Made by a program: the position numbers and the translations under genes. Under the pieces are notes generated by a model. It made no database searches. It was not told where the DNA came from and was given only the letters and a program-made list of their open reading frames with translations. From Alphaproteobacteria bacterium (GTDB lineage: Bacteria > Pseudomonadota > Alphaproteobacteria > Reyranellales > Reyranellaceae): a DNA stretch of 64,000 nucleotides. The stretch is from NCBI GenBank assembly GCA_016869975.1, contig VGCZ01000010.1, positions 1 to 64,000 of the forward strand. Direction: 5' to 3'. Position 1 is the stretch's first letter. Every line of letters starts with the position of its first letter. This document shows positions 15,940-25,754 of this stretch, one piece after another.

Positions 15940-17160
15940 ATGGACGGGGATCAGAAGGCGCGGATCGCGGCGGTGCGCAAGGAGAGCCAGAAGAGCTGGC
16001 GGGCGGCCACGCGCGCGGTGCGCGGCGGACTGAAGCGCTCCAACTTCGAGGAGACCTCGGAGGCGCTGTTCTTGACTTCGGGTTACGTCTACCCGAACGC
16101 CGAGGAGGCCGAGGCCGCCTTCGCCGGCACGCTCGACCGTCTGCAGTATTCGCGCTTCGGCAATCCGACCGTGACCATGTTCGAGGACCGGCTGGCGGCG
16201 TTGGAAGGCGCCGAGGCGTGCCGCGCCACGGCCACCGGCATGAGCGCGGTGTTCTACGCGCTGCTCTCGCTGTTGCGCGCCGGCGATCGCATCGTCGCCG
16301 CGCGCCAACTGTTCGGCTCCTGCCACTATATCGTCACTGAGCTGCTGCCGCGCTTCGGCGTCGAGCACGAGCTGGTCGACGGCCGCGACCTCGACGCCTG
16401 GAAGAAGGCTCTGTCGAAGCCGGCCAAGGCCGTTCTGTTCGAGACGCCGTCCAATCCGACGCTCGATATCGTCGACATCAAGGCGGTCACCGAGCTGGCG
16501 CACGCCGCTGGCGCGCGCGTCGTGCTCGACAACGCCTTCGCCACGCCGATCCTGCAGCGGCCGATGGAGTACGGCGTCGACATCGTCGTGCACTCCGCCA
16601 CCAAGTACATCGACGGCCAGGGCCGCACCCTGGGTGGCGCGATCCTCGGGCCGAAGAAGTACATCCTCGACGAGCTGCAGCCGATCACCCGCAACACCGG
16701 GCCGAGCATGAGCCCGTTCAACGCCTGGGTGATGGTCAAGGGTCTCGAGACCTTGCAGCTGCGTGTCGAGAAGCACTGCGCCAACGCCCAGCGCGTCGCC
16801 GACGAGTTGGCGGCGCATCCCGCCGTGGCGCGCGTTATCTATCCCGGCCGAAAGGATCATCCGCAGCACGCGCTGGCGATGAAGCAGCTCTCGGCACCCG
16901 GCGGCATCGTCGCCTTCGACTTGAAGGCCGGCAAATGGGCGGCGTTCGAGACGCTCAACCGCCTGCGCCTGGTCGACATCTCCAACAATCTCGGCGACGC
17001 CAAGAGCCTGATTACCCATCCGGCGACGACGACGCACAAGCGCATCGGCGAGGTCGAGCGCGCCAAGCTCGGCATCGGCGACGGATTGTTGCGCGTCTCG
17101 GTCGGCCTCGAGGATGTCGAGGACATCATCGAGGATCTGACGCAGGCACTGGCCGGCTGA
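15940..17160 (+). CDS. metZ: O-succinylhomoserine sulfhydrylase
   Basis: A 406-residue PLP enzyme of the Cys/Met-metabolism family. The Schiff-base lysine is Lys222 in HSATKYIDGQGR, and the PLP-phosphate region SRFGNPT and ATGMSAV lie upstream. The SATKxIDGQGR version, rather than SATKYxxGHSD, points to the MetZ branch, which makes homocysteine directly from O-succinylhomoserine and sulfide. Control by the SAM-II riboswitch and terminator just upstream supports the methionine role. The stop shares one base with the start of the tenA-like gene. Confidence 0.93.
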   Translation: MDGDQKARIAAVRKESQKSWRAATRAVRGGLKRSNFEETSEALFLTSGYVYPNAEEAEAAFAGTLDRLQYSRFGNPTVTMFEDRLAALEGAEACRATATGMSAVFYALLSLLRAGDRIVAARQLFGSCHYIVTELLPRFGVEHELVDGRDLDAWKKALSKPAKAVLFETPSNPTLDIVDIKAVTELAHAAGARVVLDNAFATPILQRPMEYGVDIVVHSATKYIDGQGRTLGGAILGPKKYILDELQPITRNTGPSMSPFNAWVMVKGLETLQLRVEKHCANAQRVADELAAHPAVARVIYPGRKDHPQHALAMKQLSAPGGIVAFDLKAGKWAAFETLNRLRLVDISNNLGDAKSLITHPATTTHKRIGEVERAKLGIGDGLLRVSVGLEDVEDIIEDLTQALAG

Positions 17161-17771
17161 TGGTGCTGTCGGCGGCGCTGTGGGCGGCGAACGCCGACGG
17201 CGCTGCGCGCATCCTCGCGCATCGCTTCGTACGCGGTCTGGGCGACGGCTCCCTGCCGCGCGCCAGCTTCGAGCGCTACGTCGCGCAGGACGCCTATTTC
17301 CTCGAAGCCTTCGCGCGCGCCTATGCCTTCTGTCTGGCGCACTCCACTGCGCGCGACGACCTCTATGGCTTCGCCGAGCTGATCGGTGGTGTCATCGACG
17401 AGCTGAAGCTGCACAAGGGCTATGCCGAACGCTGGAACGTCGACCTCGTCGGCGTGACACCTGCGCCGGCGACGCGCGCCTATACCGACTTCCTGCTCGA
17501 TACCGCCAGGCGCGGCGCCCTGGGCGAGACGATCGCCGCCATGACGCCGTGCATGCGGCTCTACGCCTGGCTCGGCCAAAGCCTCGCCGAGGGCGACGTC
17601 GCGCCGCTCTACGCCGAATGGGTGCGGACCTACGCCGATCCGGGCTTCGAGTCGTTGGCGGTTCGGCTCGAGGAACTGCTCGATCGGCACGCCGCCGACT
17701 CGCCCGCCGTGCGCGCCAATTACGCGCGGGCCATGGCGCTGGAGTACGGTTTCTTCGACGCCAACGCTTAG
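17160..17771 (+). CDS. tenA: TenA-family aminopyrimidine aminohydrolase (thiaminase II)
   Basis: The 203-residue all-helical protein has the TenA active-site residues: Asp in YVAQDAYFLEAFARAYA, Cys in AAMTPCMRLYAWLG, and Glu in MALEYGFFD near the C-terminus. TenA hydrolyses degraded thiamine pyrimidines (aminomethyl-HMP) to salvage HMP; TenA-like proteins with other substrates exist. The TGATG junction with metZ indicates translational coupling, so the gene should also fall under SAM-II control, an uncommon pairing. Its stop overlaps the convergent metallopeptidase gene by 4 bases. Confidence 0.85.
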   Translation: MVLSAALWAANADGAARILAHRFVRGLGDGSLPRASFERYVAQDAYFLEAFARAYAFCLAHSTARDDLYGFAELIGGVIDELKLHKGYAERWNVDLVGVTPAPATRAYTDFLLDTARRGALGETIAAMTPCMRLYAWLGQSLAEGDVAPLYAEWVRTYADPGFESLAVRLEELLDRHAADSPAVRANYARAMALEYGFFDANA

Positions 17772-18685
17772 CCGGCGATCGCCGCGATCTCGGAACGGAC
17801 GAGCGTCTCTATCTCCGGCGCGGGGATGCGCGCCAGTTCGCCAAGACCACGCCCGCGCGCCACGCGCTCGACAATGGCAAGGCCCAACGCGTACCCGCTG
17901 CGCGCCGGGATGTCGCCGCGATAGCCATAGGAGAGGTAGCGGGCGCGTGTCTGCCCGTCGGTCGCCGCCAACACCGGCGGCAACTCGCGCGCGATCTTGC
18001 GCAGAAGGTCCGGCGTGATCGCCGCCAGCTCGCGGTCGCCGAGCAGGATCTGAAGGCGGGAGCGCCCGGGATCCAGCACACCGCAGGCATAGACCGCGAG
18101 GCCCTCCTTCCAGATGCCGAGCCAGATCGTGTCGCCACCCGGCAGGATCAGGCTGGGATTCACCTGGTGGTGGTAGAGGTGGAAGCTCTCGTGATCGAGC
18201 AGCACGGCGAGATCGGCGCCGCGGCCATGAATATGCACGACGCCGTCGAGGCCGACGAACAGCGCCAGCCGATTGCCCCATAGCCGCACGCGCGCGTCGA
18301 AGTTCAGGAAAGACAGCATGATCGTCACCGGCGCGTCGCTCGTCGCGTCGGGCAGTTGACGCCCGAAGCGCTCGACCTGTTCGCGCCAGATACCCGGGAA
18401 GGCGGTCGACAGGCGTCGCACCTCGTCGGCGACGGGATCGAAGATCGCCAGCCAGCGCGCAAGGTCGACGCGGCCGATGCCGGCGCCCTGCTGAACATCG
18501 AGGGTCGGCTGGAAATAGCCCACGACAATCGCTTTGGCACGCGCTTCCACCGGCTCGTGGCGGGCGGAATCGTAGACCGGCCAGAATCGCGGCATCAGGT
18601 CGGCCACGCCGGATCGCTGGGCGAAGCCCGGCCGCGTCATCGACAGGGCTACCGCGCCGCCGAGCAGGGTGCGACGCGCCAGCAT
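17768..18685 (-). CDS. Putative Tat-exported zinc metallopeptidase
   Basis: The 305-residue product starts MLARRTLLGGAVALSM, with a twin-arginine motif and hydrophobic stretch, so Tat export is likely. An HExxH zinc motif is present as HESFH at residues 165-169, with a plausible third ligand Glu194 in WKEGLAVYA, the gluzincin pattern seen in DUF2268-like proteins. No substrate can be named. Its start overlaps the stop of the phosphotransferase gene (GTGATGA; GTG at 18688 is an alternative start), so both are made from one message. The 3' end meets tenA with a 4-base overlap. Confidence 0.7.
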   Translation of the reverse strand: MLARRTLLGGAVALSMTRPGFAQRSGVADLMPRFWPVYDSARHEPVEARAKAIVVGYFQPTLDVQQGAGIGRVDLARWLAIFDPVADEVRRLSTAFPGIWREQVERFGRQLPDATSDAPVTIMLSFLNFDARVRLWGNRLALFVGLDGVVHIHGRGADLAVLLDHESFHLYHHQVNPSLILPGGDTIWLGIWKEGLAVYACGVLDPGRSRLQILLGDRELAAITPDLLRKIARELPPVLAATDGQTRARYLSYGYRGDIPARSGYALGLAIVERVARGRGLGELARIPAPEIETLVRSEIAAIAG

Positions 18686-19758
18686 CACGCGCGCCCCATC
18701 ATGCGTTCCGCGATCGTCCAGCCCGCCACGGCGCGGACTCGCACGCGATCGACCATGTTCTCACCGCGCGACGCGGTGTCGTAGACGCCGTCGAGCATGC
18801 GCTTGTAGACGCCCTGGCCAATGGCGCCGACGCGGAAGAGGTTGTAGGCCATGTAGAAGTCCCAGTTTGGCAGGCTCTCCATGCCCATGCGCCGCGCGTA
18901 GGCGCGCACGAATTCGGCTTCGGTCGGAATGCCCGTGCCGGCGAGGTCGAGGCCGGCGAGGCCACGTCCCTTGGGGTCGGGCGGCGTGTAGTAGCTCAGG
19001 CACTGATAGGCGAAGTCGGCCAGCGGATCGCCCAAGGTCGCGAGTTCCCAGTCGAGCAGCGCCAGCAGCTTCGGCTCGCGCTCGTGGAAGATCGCGTTGT
19101 CGAGCCGGTAGTCGCCATGGACGATCGTCGTGCGCGCCATCGGCGGCACGTTCTTTGGCAGCCAATCGATCAGCCGCTCCATTTCAGGAATGTCGTCGGT
19201 CTGCGAGGCGCGGTATTGCTTGCTCCAACGGTCGATCTGGCGCGCCATGTAGTTGCCGGGCCGCGCGAAGTCGGAAAGGCCCGCGGCTTCGGGGTCGACC
19301 TTGTGCAGGGCGGCCATGGCGCGGTTCATGTCGTCCCAGATCGCGGCGCGCTCGGTCGGGCTCATGCCGGGCAGGGACTGGTTCCACAGCACGCGGCCGT
19401 CGACGAACCGCATTATGTAGAAGGCGCTGCCGATGACGTCGTCGTCCTGGCAAAGCGCCAGCGCCGGTGGCACCGGCACGTCGGTCTTGTTGAGCGCCGA
19501 GATCACCCGGTACTCGCGATCGACCTGGTGCGCCGACGGCAGCAGCTTGCCATAGGGCTTGCGCCTGAGCGCGTAGCGCGCGCCGCCGGCACCGACGAGA
19601 TAGGTCGGATTCGACGTGCCGCCGTTCATGCGCTCGACGGTGTCGATCGGGCCGCGGAAGCCCGCGACGTTCTCGCGCATGAAGCGCTCGAGGCCGGCGA
19701 GGTCGCGACCTTCCGCGGTGAGTCCCGATGTGACGCCGAGATTGTCTGTGCCGCTCAT
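18685..19758 (-). CDS. Phosphotransferase-family protein (APH/ACAD10-like kinase)
   Basis: A 357-residue protein kinase-like fold of the aminoglycoside phosphotransferase/choline kinase superfamily. The catalytic loop is VHGDYRLDNAIF (Asp and Asn), and the metal-binding loop is LLDWELATLGDPLADFA. The N-lobe nucleotide loop is MNGGTSNPTYLV. This subgroup resembles the kinase domain of mammalian ACAD10/11, which phosphorylates 4-hydroxy fatty acyl-CoAs; bacterial members often sit with acyl-CoA genes, but none is next to it here. It is followed by the coupled metallopeptidase gene. Confidence 0.85.
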   Translation of the reverse strand: MSGTDNLGVTSGLTAEGRDLAGLERFMRENVAGFRGPIDTVERMNGGTSNPTYLVGAGGARYALRRKPYGKLLPSAHQVDREYRVISALNKTDVPVPPALALCQDDDVIGSAFYIMRFVDGRVLWNQSLPGMSPTERAAIWDDMNRAMAALHKVDPEAAGLSDFARPGNYMARQIDRWSKQYRASQTDDIPEMERLIDWLPKNVPPMARTTIVHGDYRLDNAIFHEREPKLLALLDWELATLGDPLADFAYQCLSYYTPPDPKGRGLAGLDLAGTGIPTEAEFVRAYARRMGMESLPNWDFYMAYNLFRVGAIGQGVYKRMLDGVYDTASRGENMVDRVRVRAVAGWTIAERMMGRA

Positions 19759-19791
19759 GCCCGAAGTGTAGTCCCCGGACGGCGGTCCTCG

Positions 19792-20238
19792 CTACACGGC
19801 GTCGAGCAGCGCCATCGAGGTGCGAAGTGTGTCGTGCAGGGCGGTGGTCGCCTTCGTACCGAGGGCTTCCCGCACCTCCATCTCGGCAGCGCGCCAGGTC
19901 GGATAGGCGCGACGCACCATCGCTTTGCCCTCCGCCGTCAGGGTCAGAGCCCGCGTGCGCCTGTCAGGGCCGGGCGACAGCGTCATCAGCCCGGTGGCGA
20001 GCAGCGGCTTGATGTTGCGGGTCAAGGTCGTGCGGTCCATCGCCATCACCTCGGCGTAGGCGCCGATCGGCGTCGGCGGCTTGCCGGCGAGGTTGGCGAG
20101 CAGGCCCCATTGCGTCACCGTCAGCCCGACATCGGCGAGGTGGCGATCGTAGATCGCCGTCACCTTGCGCGCCGCGCGGCGGATCTGGAAACAGGTGCAG
20201 CCGCCTTCCGGCATGGATAGGGGCTTGTCGTTCCGCAT
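19792..20238 (-). CDS. MarR-family transcriptional regulator
   Basis: The 148-residue protein has the winged helix-turn-helix of MarR proteins: GLTVTQWGLLANLAG, the recognition helix MDRTTLTRNIKPLLATGLM and the wing PGPDRRTRALTLTAEGK. An unusual cysteine pair (GCTCFQIRRAAR) at residues 13-15 could sense oxidants or a thiol-reactive ligand. The ATG at 20238 is chosen because the frame further up runs into the palindromic operator. It diverges from the PaaI-like thioesterase gene and probably represses both that gene and itself. Confidence 0.85.
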   Translation of the reverse strand: MRNDKPLSMPEGGCTCFQIRRAARKVTAIYDRHLADVGLTVTQWGLLANLAGKPPTPIGAYAEVMAMDRTTLTRNIKPLLATGLMTLSPGPDRRTRALTLTAEGKAMVRRAYPTWRAAEMEVREALGTKATTALHDTLRTSMALLDAV

Positions 20239-20280
20239 GGTGGGAGGATAGCCGCGACCGCCGCGCCGGGAAACACTAAA

Positions 20281-20292
20281 GTGCATATGCAC
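20281..20292. promoter_or_regulatory. Candidate MarR operator palindrome
   Basis: GTGCATATGCAC is a perfect 12-base palindrome in the 75-base gap between the divergent marR-like and PaaI-like genes. It lies 22 bases before the thioesterase start and 43 bases before the regulator start, a position that would cover promoters on both sides. MarR dimers typically bind palindromes of this size. Confidence 0.6.
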
Positions 20293-20313
20293 CTATTAGC
20301 GGGAGTTCCTGTG

Positions 20314-20793
20314 ATGTCATCGTCCGCGGATCGAACCTTCGGCGTCGTCGACGCCGCCACGCTCACCAGCATGGCCGGCGTCGACTTCCTGCGCGGCTGG
20401 ATCGAGGGCCGCTATCCGGCGGCGCCGATCGGCAAGTTCATGAATGGCGGCCTGGTCGAGGCGGAGATCGGCCGGGTGGTCTTCGAAGGTACACCGGGCC
20501 CCGACCACTACAACCCGATCGGCAGCATCCATGGCGGCTACGCCGCGACCCTGCTCGATTCCTGCATGGGCTGCGCCGTGCACAGCGTGCTCAAGGCGGG
20601 GCAGGCCTACACCACTCTGGAGATCAAGGTGAACTACACGCGCGGCATGACGCACAAGACCGGCCTGGTGCGCGCCGAGGGCAAGGTGATCAATGCTGGC
20701 GCCCGGGTCGGCCTGGCCGAGGGCCGCCTGACCGACGCGCAGGGCCGCCTGCTGGCTTGGGGCAGCACGACCTGCATGATCTTCACGCCCTGA
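20314..20793 (+). CDS. PaaI-family acyl-CoA thioesterase
   Basis: A 159-residue hotdog-fold protein. The signature GSIHGGYAATLLDSCMGCAV contains the conserved HGG and the acidic residue five places on that acts in hydrolysis. PaaI-type enzymes cleave aromatic or other acyl-CoA thioesters, often to relieve CoA trapping. GGGAG at 20301-20305 fits a start at ATG 20314 (MSSSADRT). The divergent MarR regulator and the shared palindrome suggest induction by an aromatic or lipid-derived compound, by inference. Confidence 0.85.
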   Translation: MSSSADRTFGVVDAATLTSMAGVDFLRGWIEGRYPAAPIGKFMNGGLVEAEIGRVVFEGTPGPDHYNPIGSIHGGYAATLLDSCMGCAVHSVLKAGQAYTTLEIKVNYTRGMTHKTGLVRAEGKVINAGARVGLAEGRLTDAQGRLLAWGSTTCMIFTP

Positions 20794-20864
20794 CCACTCC
20801 TTGATTCGCGATGGCTGCGCACCACCTATTGCGGCGTCGGCGCGAGCCGCGCCTACACCTCGTC

Positions 20865-20892
20865 TTGGCTTCTGGGCCGATGGGCGTAGTAT
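20865..20892 (+). promoter_or_regulatory. Candidate promoter for apaG-folE
   Basis: TTGGCT (20865-20870) and TAGTAT (20887-20892) with a 16-base spacer lie in the 145-base gap before apaG. The gap holds nothing else that I can identify. Assigned by eye from the family consensus. Confidence 0.4.
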
Positions 20893-20938
20893 GGCGCTCA
20901 GGGCCGGGTGACCGGCTCCTTTCGTCAGCGGTGAGATC

Positions 20939-21331
20939 ATGTTCACGGCCGAGACCAGATCGATCGTCGTCAGCGTGCGACCCGCCTATCTCGAGGACCA
21001 GTCCGAGCCGGAGCAGGCACGCTGGGTGTGGGCCTACACCGTGCGCATCGAAAATCGCGGCGGCGACAAGGTGCAGCTGCTGAGCCGCCACTGGAAGATC
21101 ACCAACGCGCGCGGCCGCATGGAAGAGGTCAAGGGTCCGGGCGTGGTCGGCAAGACGCCGGTGCTGCAGCCCGGCCAGGTCTTCGAGTACACCAGCGGCT
21201 GCCCGCTCGATACGTCATCCGGATTCATGACCGGCACGTATCAGATGGTGACCGAGAGCGGCGAGAAGTTCGATATCCGCATTCCCATGTTTTCGCTCGA
21301 CAGCCCGCAGGGCTCGCGGTCGATCAACTGA
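20939..21331 (+). CDS. apaG: ApaG protein
   Basis: The 130-residue single-domain protein has the fibronectin-III-like fold of ApaG (DUF525): [40 protein letters not shown] and the [16 protein letters not shown] motif are all close to the family pattern. ApaG has been linked to cobalt/magnesium resistance and its biochemical role is unresolved. In many Alphaproteobacteria it lies next to metZ; here it is about 3.8 kb away. It is followed after 11 bases by folE, so the two are probably co-transcribed. Confidence 0.93.
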   Translation: MFTAETRSIVVSVRPAYLEDQSEPEQARWVWAYTVRIENRGGDKVQLLSRHWKITNARGRMEEVKGPGVVGKTPVLQPGQVFEYTSGCPLDTSSGFMTGTYQMVTESGEKFDIRIPMFSLDSPQGSRSIN

Positions 21332-21342
21332 GTGGTGGTGGC

Positions 21343-21981
21343 ATGAACAAGGTTGTCAAACCCACGGCGTTCACCGCCGAGCCGGTGCGTTCCGTCGGTA
21401 AGCCCAGCCGCGCCGAGGCCGAGGCCGCGGTGCGCACGCTGATCCGCTGGGCGGGCGATGATCCGACGCGCGAGGGCCTTGTCGGCACCCCGGACCGCGT
21501 CGTGCGCTCCTACGAGGAGTTCTTCGCCGGCTACGAGGGCGATCCGCGCGAGATGCTGGCGCGCACCTTCGAGGAGACCGACGGATACGACGAGATGGTG
21601 ATCCTGCGCGATATCCGTCTGGAGTCGTACTGCGAGCACCACATGGTGCCGATCATCGGCAAGGCGCATGTCGGCTATCTGCCGCGCAACCGCGTGGTCG
21701 GCATCAGCAAGCTGGCGCGCGTCGTCGAGGCCTACGCCAAGCGGCTGCAGATCCAGGAGAAGATGACGGCGCAGATCGCCAACTGCATCCAGGAGGTGCT
21801 CGATCCGCGCGGCGTCGGCGTCGTGATCGAGGCGGCGCACCAGTGCATGACCACGCGCGGCGTGCACAAGCCTGGCGTCACCATGCTCACCAGCCGCATG
21901 CTCGGTACTTTCCGCGAGAACGATACGACGCGGAAGGAATTCCTTGCGATGATCGGCAAGACGACGGGCGGCTACGGCTGA
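21343..21981 (+). CDS. folE: GTP cyclohydrolase I
   Basis: The 212-residue enzyme makes 7,8-dihydroneopterin triphosphate from GTP, the first step to folate. The zinc ligands are Cys97 and His100 in SYCEHHM and Cys168 in HQCMTTRGV, matching Cys110, His113 and Cys181 of the E. coli enzyme. The C-terminus ends in the normal [19 protein letters not shown]. The ATG at 21343 has GGTGG upstream. It shares a transcript with apaG. Confidence 0.96.
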   Translation: MNKVVKPTAFTAEPVRSVGKPSRAEAEAAVRTLIRWAGDDPTREGLVGTPDRVVRSYEEFFAGYEGDPREMLARTFEETDGYDEMVILRDIRLESYCEHHMVPIIGKAHVGYLPRNRVVGISKLARVVEAYAKRLQIQEKMTAQIANCIQEVLDPRGVGVVIEAAHQCMTTRGVHKPGVTMLTSRMLGTFRENDTTRKEFLAMIGKTTGGYG

Positions 21982-22060
21982 CGCCGTTCCTCGGGCGCGA
22001 TAGGGTGCGTAAGCGGGCGCGGCGAAGATCGCGCCCGATCGCTTTGAAGGGGTGCGGACC

Positions 22061-23233
22061 ATGGCGGGCGAGACGGTCACTTCACGGGAGATGCTGCGAC
22101 GATTGATCGCCTTCGACACGACCTCCCGCAATTCCAACCTCGAGCTCATTCACTACGTCCGCGACTACCTGAAATCGCACGGTGTGGAGTCCAAGCTGGT
22201 GCCCAGCGAGGACGGCGCCAAGGCCAACCTCTACGCCAGCATCGGTCCCAACGTTCCCGGCGGCGTCGTGCTCTCGGGCCACACCGACGTCGTGCCGGTC
22301 GACGGCCAGCCCTGGGACACCGATCCCTGGGTCGTCACCGAGAAAGACGGCAAGCTCTATGGCCGCGGCACGTCGGACATGAAGGCGTTCTCGGCCATCG
22401 GACTGTCGATGGTGCCGCGGTTCAAGCGCGCCAACCTCAAGGTGCCGATCCATTTCGCGTTGAGCTATGATGAGGAGGTCGGCTGCATCGGCGCACATTC
22501 GCTGGCCGAGCGGCTGATGGGCGACGTGCCGCGGCCGCGCCTCATCGTGGTCGGCGAGCCGACCATGATGAGCGCGGTGCACGCGCACAAGGGCACGCGG
22601 CGCTACCACACGCATTTCCGCGGCGTCGAGGCGCATTCGTCGATGACGCATCTCGGCGTCAGCGCCAACCACTTCGCCTGCGAGTTCGTGGTCTTCCTGC
22701 TGCGCCTGCAGGACGAGTTGGAATCGCGCGCCGTCGCCGACAGCGAGTTCATGCCGCCCTATGGCACGATCACCGTGGGCACGATCCACGGCGGCACCGC
22801 CGCGAATATCCTGGCGCGCGATTGCGTCGTGCACTGGGAGTACCGCGCGCTGCCCGGCGACGACGATCAGGAAGTCATCACCCGCGCCCAGGCCTATGTC
22901 GCCGAGACGCTGCTGCCGGCGATGAAGCGCAAGCACCCCGACGCCGCGATCGAGTTCGAGATCGGACCGGGCACGCCGCCCTTCCCGCCGGAAGGCAACG
23001 ACGAGGCGGTGAAGCTGGTGCAGAGCTGGTCGGGCAGCAACGTGGTGACGTCGGTGTCCTACGGCACCGAGGCCGGCATCTTCAAGAACGCCGGCGGCGT
23101 GCCGACGGTAGTCTGCGGTCCGGGCGACATCGCCCAGGCGCACCAGCCCAACGAGTTCATCCTGGTCTCGCAGATCAAGGCCTGCGAGGCCTTCATGGAC
23201 CGTATAGTCGAGTGGGCGTCGAGCGGCCGGTAG
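22061..23233 (+). CDS. argE: Acetylornithine deacetylase (M20 peptidase family)
   Basis: The 390-residue enzyme removes acetate from N-acetylornithine in arginine synthesis. Metal-site motifs are all present: SGHTDVVPVDG (His, and Asp two residues later), GRGTSDMKAF (bridging Asp), DEEVGCIG (catalytic Glu and metal Glu) and GTEAGIFKNAG and AHQPNEF near the C-terminus. The dimerisation domain spans about residues 175-290. AAGGGG upstream fits the ATG at 22061 rather than GTG 22052. The presence of argF and argD 1.6 kb downstream on the other strand supports the ArgE assignment over other M20 enzymes. Confidence 0.88.
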   Translation: MAGETVTSREMLRRLIAFDTTSRNSNLELIHYVRDYLKSHGVESKLVPSEDGAKANLYASIGPNVPGGVVLSGHTDVVPVDGQPWDTDPWVVTEKDGKLYGRGTSDMKAFSAIGLSMVPRFKRANLKVPIHFALSYDEEVGCIGAHSLAERLMGDVPRPRLIVVGEPTMMSAVHAHKGTRRYHTHFRGVEAHSSMTHLGVSANHFACEFVVFLLRLQDELESRAVADSEFMPPYGTITVGTIHGGTAANILARDCVVHWEYRALPGDDDQEVITRAQAYVAETLLPAMKRKHPDAAIEFEIGPGTPPFPPEGNDEAVKLVQSWSGSNVVTSVSYGTEAGIFKNAGGVPTVVCGPGDIAQAHQPNEFILVSQIKACEAFMDRIVEWASSGR

Positions 23234-23237
23234 AGAC

Positions 23238-23849
23238 TCAGCCGCTGGCGAGGTGGTGGCGGAGCTGGCCGCTCACGATGGTCTCGAACGTCGCCACGAA
23301 CCGCTCCATCGCCGCGACCAGCATGGCATGCCACGCGACCTGACGGTCGGCGTCCTTGGCGCCTTCGAGGAGGCTTTGACCCGACGACGCGTCGGCCATG
23401 GCGAGGCCGAGCGACTGGCCGCTCTCGTGCTGGAACTCGAGATCGGCGGCGAGCTTCAAGGTGTAGCGCTCGGCGACCTGCTTGCGGAACAGATCGCCCA
23501 GCCCCTTCTCGACGCGCAGATTTTCGCCGATGAGGCTGGCCTCGCGGATGGTGAAGACGGCAGTGCGCGGGCTGCCGGGCCATCCCGCCAGCAGATGCCT
23601 GGTCGCCCAGTCGGCCAGCGCGTCGCTGGCCGGGACGATCATGCCGCCCTCATGGCGCGGCGGCTGGATCACCGGCACGAAGGCGCGCACGACGATCAGC
23701 CGCCCCGTCGCCAGCCGCAGCGGTGGCCCGCCGAAATCCGGCACGGCGAAATCGATGGCCGGGCGCGCCGGCTGCGCCATGGCGCGCGGCGCCACCACGG
23801 CGGCTGCCGCCAACGGCAGCAGCGTGCGGCGAGAGAGTCGTGGGTCCAT
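23238..23849 (-). CDS. Hypothetical Tat-exported protein
   Basis: A 203-residue protein that starts MDPRLSRRTLLPLAAAAVV and ends its leader at RAMAQ, a twin-arginine signal. The mature part is alpha-helical towards the end (AWHAMLVAAMERFVATFETIVSGQL) and has the charged segment LEFQHESGQSLGLAMADASSGQSLLEGAKD in the middle. No conserved catalytic motif is evident and I do not recognise a family. It is convergent with argE (4-base gap) and follows hslO on its own strand after 23 bases, so it may belong to the hslO transcript. Confidence 0.65.
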   Translation of the reverse strand: MDPRLSRRTLLPLAAAAVVAPRAMAQPARPAIDFAVPDFGGPPLRLATGRLIVVRAFVPVIQPPRHEGGMIVPASDALADWATRHLLAGWPGSPRTAVFTIREASLIGENLRVEKGLGDLFRKQVAERYTLKLAADLEFQHESGQSLGLAMADASSGQSLLEGAKDADRQVAWHAMLVAAMERFVATFETIVSGQLRHHLASG

Positions 23850-23872
23850 GCCCGAGAGTCTGGCGCCCGCAA

Positions 23873-24826
23873 TCAGGCGGGATTGCGGCCATCCAGCGCC
23901 GCGAGTTGGGCGTCGTCGTAGTCGTAGGACGTGCCGCAGAACTCGCAGCGCACCGCCACCAGGCCGCGCGGATCACGCATACCCTGGAGCTCCTCGCTCG
24001 GGATGCAGCGCAGCACGCTGTCGATGCGCGCGCGCGAGCAGCGGCAGCGATCGGCCACGTCGCGCTGGTCGAAGACCAGCGGTTCGTGCTCGTGGAACAG
24101 GCGCCACAGCAGCCGATCGGCCGGCAGCCCGAGGTCGAGCATCTCGGACTCACGCGCGCTGCCCATCAGGATCAGCGCCGTGCGGAAGCGTTCGTCGCGC
24201 TCCTCGGCGTCGGTCTCGGCGATCAGCTCTTGCGAGGGCAGGGCCTGCAGGATCAATCCGCCCGCCCGCCAGTGTCCGGCAGCGTCCTGGCTGGTGGCGA
24301 GCTTGATGCCGGTGGCGAGCTGTTCGGACTGGCGGAAGTAGTGGTGCGCGCAATCCGACAGGCTGGTGCCCTCGAGCGCCACGACGCCCTGGTAGCGCTC
24401 GGTGTCGGCGCCCTGGTCGACGGTGAAGGTCATGTGGCCGCGGCCAAGCAGGCGCGGCACGGCGTTGGCCGATTCCACCGGCATGGCGGCGACCCTCTCG
24501 GCGTCGAATTGCGCGTAGCCGCGCAACGCGCCGTCCGACGTCAGGTCGACGACCAGCAGGCGCACCGGCCCGTCGCCGCGCATCTGCAGGGTGAAGATGC
24601 CGTCGTACTTCAGCGCCGAGGCCAGCGCGACGCACAGTGCCAGCGACTCGCCCAGCAAGGCGGCGACCGGCGGCGGGTAGGCGTGACGGTGCAGGATGGC
24701 GTCGACGGCGGGACCCAGGCGCACGATACGACCGCGCGCGCCCAGCTCGGGCAGGGCGAAGGGCAGGGCCAGATCGTCGGCGACAGGCGCGCCGGCCAGC
24801 GGCGCGCCCGTGCCTTGGTCCCTCAT
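23873..24826 (-). CDS. hslO: Hsp33 redox-regulated chaperone
   Basis: A 317-residue cytoplasmic holdase activated by oxidation. The zinc-binding switch is complete: Cys261 and Cys263 (RCRCSR) and Cys294 and Cys297 (RCEFCGTSY); an extra Cys274 lies between them. The N-terminal substrate-binding domain shows LQMRGDGPVRLLVVD and VALEGTSLSDCAHHYFRQSEQL. In Alphaproteobacteria hslO commonly follows argF, as here: it starts one base after the argF stop region, so it rides on the argDF transcript. Confidence 0.93.
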   Translation of the reverse strand: MRDQGTGAPLAGAPVADDLALPFALPELGARGRIVRLGPAVDAILHRHAYPPPVAALLGESLALCVALASALKYDGIFTLQMRGDGPVRLLVVDLTSDGALRGYAQFDAERVAAMPVESANAVPRLLGRGHMTFTVDQGADTERYQGVVALEGTSLSDCAHHYFRQSEQLATGIKLATSQDAAGHWRAGGLILQALPSQELIAETDAEERDERFRTALILMGSARESEMLDLGLPADRLLWRLFHEHEPLVFDQRDVADRCRCSRARIDSVLRCIPSEELQGMRDPRGLVAVRCEFCGTSYDYDDAQLAALDGRNPA

Positions 24827-24827
24827 G

Positions 24828-25746
<919 letters not shown>

Positions 25747-25754
<8 letters not shown>

